DNA from: Bacillus sp. Marseille-Q3570
GTDB lineage: Bacteria > Bacillota > Bacilli > Bacillales > Fictibacillaceae
Direction of reading: 5' to 3'
Length of the DNA stretch: 64,000 nt
Assembly: GCF_946151055.1 (NCBI RefSeq)
Contig: NZ_CAMGYZ010000015.1
Location: 1-64,000, forward strand
Numbering within the stretch: position 1 is the stretch's first letter; each line of letters begins with the position of its first letter. Below the pieces are notes generated by a model, which saw only the letters and a program-made list of their open reading frames with translations, was not told where the DNA came from and did no database searches. Positions 61,176-64,000 of this stretch are shown here, one piece after another. The translations under genes and the position numbers were made by a program.

Positions 61176-62081
61176 ATGGAACTTAGACAAATCAAATATT
61201 TTATAAAAGTTGCAGAAATGGAGCATGTCAGCGACGCGGCTGCAGAGTTACACGTTGCACAATCTGCAGTCAGTCGTCAAATTGCGAATCTTGAAGAAGA
61301 ATTGGGTGTGAAGCTCTTCTTCAGAGAAGGCAGGAACATCCGGTTGACCCCAGTCGGAAGGATCTTTTTGGATCATGTCAAGATAGCTATCGTCGAGTTA
61401 GATAAAGCAAAACAAGAGGTCTATGAATTCTTGAATCCAGAAACGGGGACAATCCGGCTCGGTTTTCCGACCAGCCTTGCTGCAAAAACGTTGCCACAGG
61501 TCATTTCTGCATTCCGGAAAGAGCATCCACAGATCGGGTTCCAATTACGTCAGGGTACGGTACCAGAATTGACGACTGCGGTCATCCAGGGGCATATCGA
61601 TCTCGCCTTTGTTTCCCCAGTACCTAAGAAACAAATGGATGTTAAGGGACAAATCTTTTTTACAGAGAAGGTAATGGCTCTACTTCCACTCAATCACCCA
61701 TTAGCGGATGAGCCCTATCTCCGGTTGGTTCAATTACGACATGATTCCTTCGTACTCTTTCGTCAAGGATACAATTTGAGGGATACTGTAATGCGCGCCT
61801 GCCAACAGGTTGGATTCAACCCACGGATTGCTTTTGAAGGTGAGGATGTCGATACGATAAAAGGGCTCGTATCTGCGGGACTTGGTGTCAGCCTGTTACC
61901 TGAAATTACACTCCATGGACCGAGGGAACAGGAATGGAAGGCGGTAGAAATCGTGGAACCGAATGTAACAAGGACGGTCGGCATCGTCATTCCACAAAAC
62001 CGTGAACTTGCACCATCTGAAAAAATCTTTTTCGAGTTCCTTAAACAATTCTATGAAAAACTGAACCGGTTCGGTGAATAA
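61176..62081 (+). CDS. gltC: LysR-type regulator GltC
   Basis: A 301-residue LysR family protein. HTH: MELRQIKYFIKVAEMEHVSD, then AAELHVAQSAVSRQIANLEE. The effector domain follows with GTIRLGFPTSLAAKTLPQVI and VPELTTAVIQGHIDLAFVSP. B. subtilis GltC starts in the same way (MELRQLRYF), so the second ATG (61176) is preferred to the first (61173). AAGGG is eight bases upstream. It activates gltAB with 2-oxoglutarate bound and is inhibited by glutamate in B. subtilis. Divergent from gltA. Confidence 0.9.
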   Translation: MELRQIKYFIKVAEMEHVSDAAAELHVAQSAVSRQIANLEEELGVKLFFREGRNIRLTPVGRIFLDHVKIAIVELDKAKQEVYEFLNPETGTIRLGFPTSLAAKTLPQVISAFRKEHPQIGFQLRQGTVPELTTAVIQGHIDLAFVSPVPKKQMDVKGQIFFTEKVMALLPLNHPLADEPYLRLVQLRHDSFVLFRQGYNLRDTVMRACQQVGFNPRIAFEGEDVDTIKGLVSAGLGVSLLPEITLHGPREQEWKAVEIVEPNVTRTVGIVIPQNRELAPSEKIFFEFLKQFYEKLNRFGE

Positions 62082-62086
62082 TAGGA

Positions 62087-62116
62087 AAAGAGGCTGATAT
62101 TTGCTCAGCCTCTTTT
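62087..62116 (+). terminator. Terminator of gltC
   Basis: AAAAGAGGCTGA (62087-62098) and TCAGCCTCTTTT (62105-62116) form a perfect 12-bp stem with T residues after it. Confidence 0.88.
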
Positions 62117-62159
62117 AATATGTCTTTTCTTAAAGATTGTTACTTTTGGGCCAATTTTG

Positions 62160-62440
62160 GTAATGAACCACATTGTGCAAATTGATTGGAGAGTCAGGTG
62201 CGAGACTCCTGCGGAATCAGCGTGCCTACTACCTGAATAATCTCCTCGCAAGGCATGCGACGAGGAAGCTCGCTTCGACAGGACATTCTTGTAGACGCAG
62301 GAGCACAAATGCTTCCTTGAAAAGGAGACTCCTGAGGTCGCTAAGCGACGAGTGGGCTCACCGCACGCCCCGCGGAAAGCGAGCATCCTGGAGCGGAAAT
62401 CAACGACTTTCAAGAGCCACAGCGTATGCAAAACAGTCTT
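62160..62440 (-). repeat. Copy of the dispersed repeat family (type A), inverted
   Basis: On the minus strand it reads TTAAAGACTGTTTTGCATAC, AAGTCGTTGATTTCCGCTCC, GATGCTCGCTTTCCGCGGGG, then CTCAGGAGTCTCCTTTTCAA and the GTCTACAAGAATGTCCTGTC block. These match the copy at 49731-50165 in order, but the AAATACTTTC and AAGGCTTGG blocks are missing, so it is a deletion variant. ORFs on both strands here are artefacts. Confidence 0.85.
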
Positions 62441-62474
62441 TAATAACTATAGTTCTATTCACAATCATTACTCT

Positions 62475-63344
62475 CTATGGCATTAAACTGAATTGCATCG
62501 TCACCCATTCATTACTCTTTTTCGTGTCAATCAGTTGATAGCCATTCGTTATAAAATAATCCACTAGTTTATCCATGCTCCACTCGACGATTCCGGAGAT
62601 AAGGAAATGATTCACTTTACGATCAAAGAGATCCTGTTTCTCCATGATACGTATCGTTTCATCTGAACCAATATTAATGAAAACCCAATCAATCGACATC
62701 GGGGTTTTAAATTTTTCATGGATCAAATCCTTCTGAGCGGGCTGGATTCCTTTTATATTATTTAATCCAGCGTTAAGTCGTACTTCCCGTTCACAAGGTT
62801 CGATGTCAAGTGCAATTACTGTCTCTGCACCTTTCATTGCTGCCGCGATACTTAGAACACCTGAACCCGTTCCGACATCAATAATAGTTGTATTTGAAAA
62901 ATCTTTATCCAGAATGACTTTGAGGCAATCTCTGGTTGTTTCATGCGAGCCTGTTCCGAAGCCTCCCATCGAATCAAGAATGATGGAATATTTGGCAGAT
63001 GGGTCATTTTCAGGTGAAATGATCTCCCATTCATCATTGATGGAAATGGCGGGAATCGGCTGTTGCCAATCCTGGGGTATGTATTTCTCATATGTAATCG
63101 CATCACATTCAATGTTGAACAGCCTGGTTATTACGTCGATCGTTTCACTCGGTGACGTTGATTCACTGATGATATGCAGACGAACATTTTGAGTTTCTTC
63201 TATTTGATATTGGTACCCGTTTTCGTTACGTGAAACTGCAATAGGTTGATTGTAATATATATTGAAAAAACCTGCAGCAGCCAGTTTCTCCATTACTTCA
63301 TCAGCCTTTACGTATGGTATATCAAACATAAATTGGTATTCCAT
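62475..63344 (-). CDS. PrmA-like protein methyltransferase
   Basis: A 289-residue member of the ribosomal protein L11 methyltransferase family. SAM motif I is IDVGTGSGVLSIAA (about 165), and the PrmA-specific stretch DSMGGFGTGSHETTRDCLKV (about 133-152) corresponds to the GTGTHPTT motif. The N-terminal region is a beta-alpha-beta substrate domain. The genuine prmA normally sits in the dnaK/dnaJ cluster; this one is alone beside gltC and may be a paralogue. AAGGAG precedes the ATG at 63344. Confidence 0.77.
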   Translation of the reverse strand: MEYQFMFDIPYVKADEVMEKLAAAGFFNIYYNQPIAVSRNENGYQYQIEETQNVRLHIISESTSPSETIDVITRLFNIECDAITYEKYIPQDWQQPIPAISINDEWEIISPENDPSAKYSIILDSMGGFGTGSHETTRDCLKVILDKDFSNTTIIDVGTGSGVLSIAAAMKGAETVIALDIEPCEREVRLNAGLNNIKGIQPAQKDLIHEKFKTPMSIDWVFINIGSDETIRIMEKQDLFDRKVNHFLISGIVEWSMDKLVDYFITNGYQLIDTKKSNEWVTMQFSLMP

Positions 63345-63446
63345 GACACACTCCTTATTCATTTTTTCAGATACCGGTATAGTCGATTGAAGGGGTATGC
63401 ACTTTAGAAAAATTGGCGATGATGGTAACTAAAAAGGTGATTTCAT

Positions 63447-63698
63447 ATGGAATTATATCGTATTTTCTATACCTTTCGCACAAAAGAATTGAATTTCCTA
63501 ACCATTACCGGGATGGATATGGTACAACACAAGTTATTTTCGGTATTAGTATATTCTCCAAACGATTCGATCGACTTGGATCATCCTTTGTCACCAGACA
63601 TTCCTTCTTCTTTAAAAACTCTATTACTTGAACGAAAGTATAAGATTGATACGGGGTATTATGATTTAGCATCATGGGAAACAAATGTCATCCATTAA
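63447..63698 (+). CDS. Hypothetical protein, 83 aa
   Basis: AAAGGTG at good spacing lies before the ATG. The protein starts MELYRIFYTFRTKELNFLTI and has an alternating hydrophobic pattern, then a proline-rich loop (SPDIPSSLKTLLLE) and a tail with IDTGYYDLASWETN. No membrane helix, cysteine or known motif. It ends 1 bp before the convergent DedA-type gene. I do not recognise it. Confidence 0.6.
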   Translation: MELYRIFYTFRTKELNFLTITGMDMVQHKLFSVLVYSPNDSIDLDHPLSPDIPSSLKTLLLERKYKIDTGYYDLASWETNVIH

Positions 63699-63699
63699 T

Positions 63700-64000
63700 T
63701 TATTGGTCCAGATCGAGTGGTAACCTCGACTTCTTTTGTAACTTTTTAATGATATAAGAAATCAGAGCGATGAATACAATGACGACTAAAATAGCGACGA
63801 TTCGATCCGTATTACCAGTAGCAAGGCTGCTTCCAAAAAAATTCAATAAAAATACACCAGGAATCATCCCACATAAAGTCCCAGCAACGTATGGCCGGAA
63901 ACCAACATTAGAAAGACCAGAGGCGATACTAACCAAATCATAATTCAAAAATGGGACTACCCTTAAGAATAATACGTAATAGAACCCTCTCTCATCAATG
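63700..64000 (-). CDS. TVP38/TMEM64 (DedA-like) membrane protein, C-terminal part
   Basis: The frame is open to the window end, so only the last 99 codons are seen. Before the apparent start the protein continues upstream as IDERGFYYVLFLRVVPFLNY, then SGLSNVGFRPYVAGTLCGMI, PGVFLLNFFGSS and a terminal helix AILVVIVFIALISYII with a basic tail. RxxPxxNYDLVSxxSGLSNVGFxPY is typical of TVP38/TMEM64 (SNARE-associated, VTT domain). No start is in the window; the ATG-like TTG at 63948 is internal. Confidence 0.8.
   Translation of the reverse strand, partial: IDERGFYYVLFLRVVPFLNYDLVSIASGLSNVGFRPYVAGTLCGMIPGVFLLNFFGSSLATGNTDRIVAILVVIVFIALISYIIKKLQKKSRLPLDLDQ

Noticed and set aside
62105-62538. Reading frames on both strands behind gltC
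   Set aside because: Both cover the inverted repeat copy and have no translation signals.

Overview
This 64 kb window looks like chromosomal DNA of a low-GC, endospore-forming member of the Bacillaceae. The reasons are a gerP spore-germination cluster, a YjcZ-type sporulation peptide, an intracellular subtilisin, a gltAB operon with a divergent gltC, an mhqED-like operon, and strong AGGAGG ribosome binding sites with many TTG and GTG starts. I recognised no rRNA, tRNA, CRISPR array or prophage. Genus-level placement is not possible from the sequence alone.

Layout. 1-9 kb: a 50-residue membrane peptide, an MFS exporter, a quinone-detoxification pair (mhqE-mhqD), a stand-alone Nmad3 protein divergent from a flavin amine oxidase, an acetyltransferase and an acyl-CoA dehydrogenase. 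9-24 kb: a sodium/alanine symporter, a secreted beta-propeller protein, a P5C reductase, an ABC transporter, a SatD/DUF3307 pair, an ABC-F ATPase, a cysteine-rich copper-binding-type protein and a secreted subtilase. 25-29 kb: the gerP region, in the unusual order gerPF / gerPA-C-D-E-B / gerPF. A small heat-shock protein gene sits in each arm, and a YjcZ peptide follows. 29-38 kb: a YjiH transporter preceded by four 52-bp hairpin-forming tandem repeats, a thioredoxin, a CzcD exporter, a DeoR regulator and several small genes. 38-40 kb: an IS110-family element with a long non-coding 3' flank. 40-50 kb: a methyltransferase, a DUF429 gene interrupted by one in-frame TAG, LysE and MATE exporters, a second cysteine-rich protein, a mismatch uracil-DNA glycosylase, and an ABC exporter operon that carries its own TetR repressor gene and two matching operators. 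50-64 kb: an aldo-keto reductase, a lipase-like hydrolase, intracellular subtilisin, an EgtB-type enzyme, glutamate synthase (gltA, gltB) with gltC, and a PrmA-like methyltransferase.

Non-coding structure is a main feature of the window. A dispersed family of roughly 80-430 bp repeats occurs at six places (about 9.2, 22.4, 24.0, 32.8, 49.7 and 62.2 kb) and creates false ORFs. Four short repeats beginning TAACGGACA lie as two direct and two inverted copies next to the IS110 element. The strongest leads for new biology are the rearranged gerP/Hsp20 cluster, the 52-bp hairpin array, the possible bridge RNA of the IS110 element, and several very small genes with good ribosome binding sites.

All family names come from my reading of the protein sequences; no database search was run. 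Start codons were chosen by ribosome binding site spacing and often differ from the longest possible ORF.
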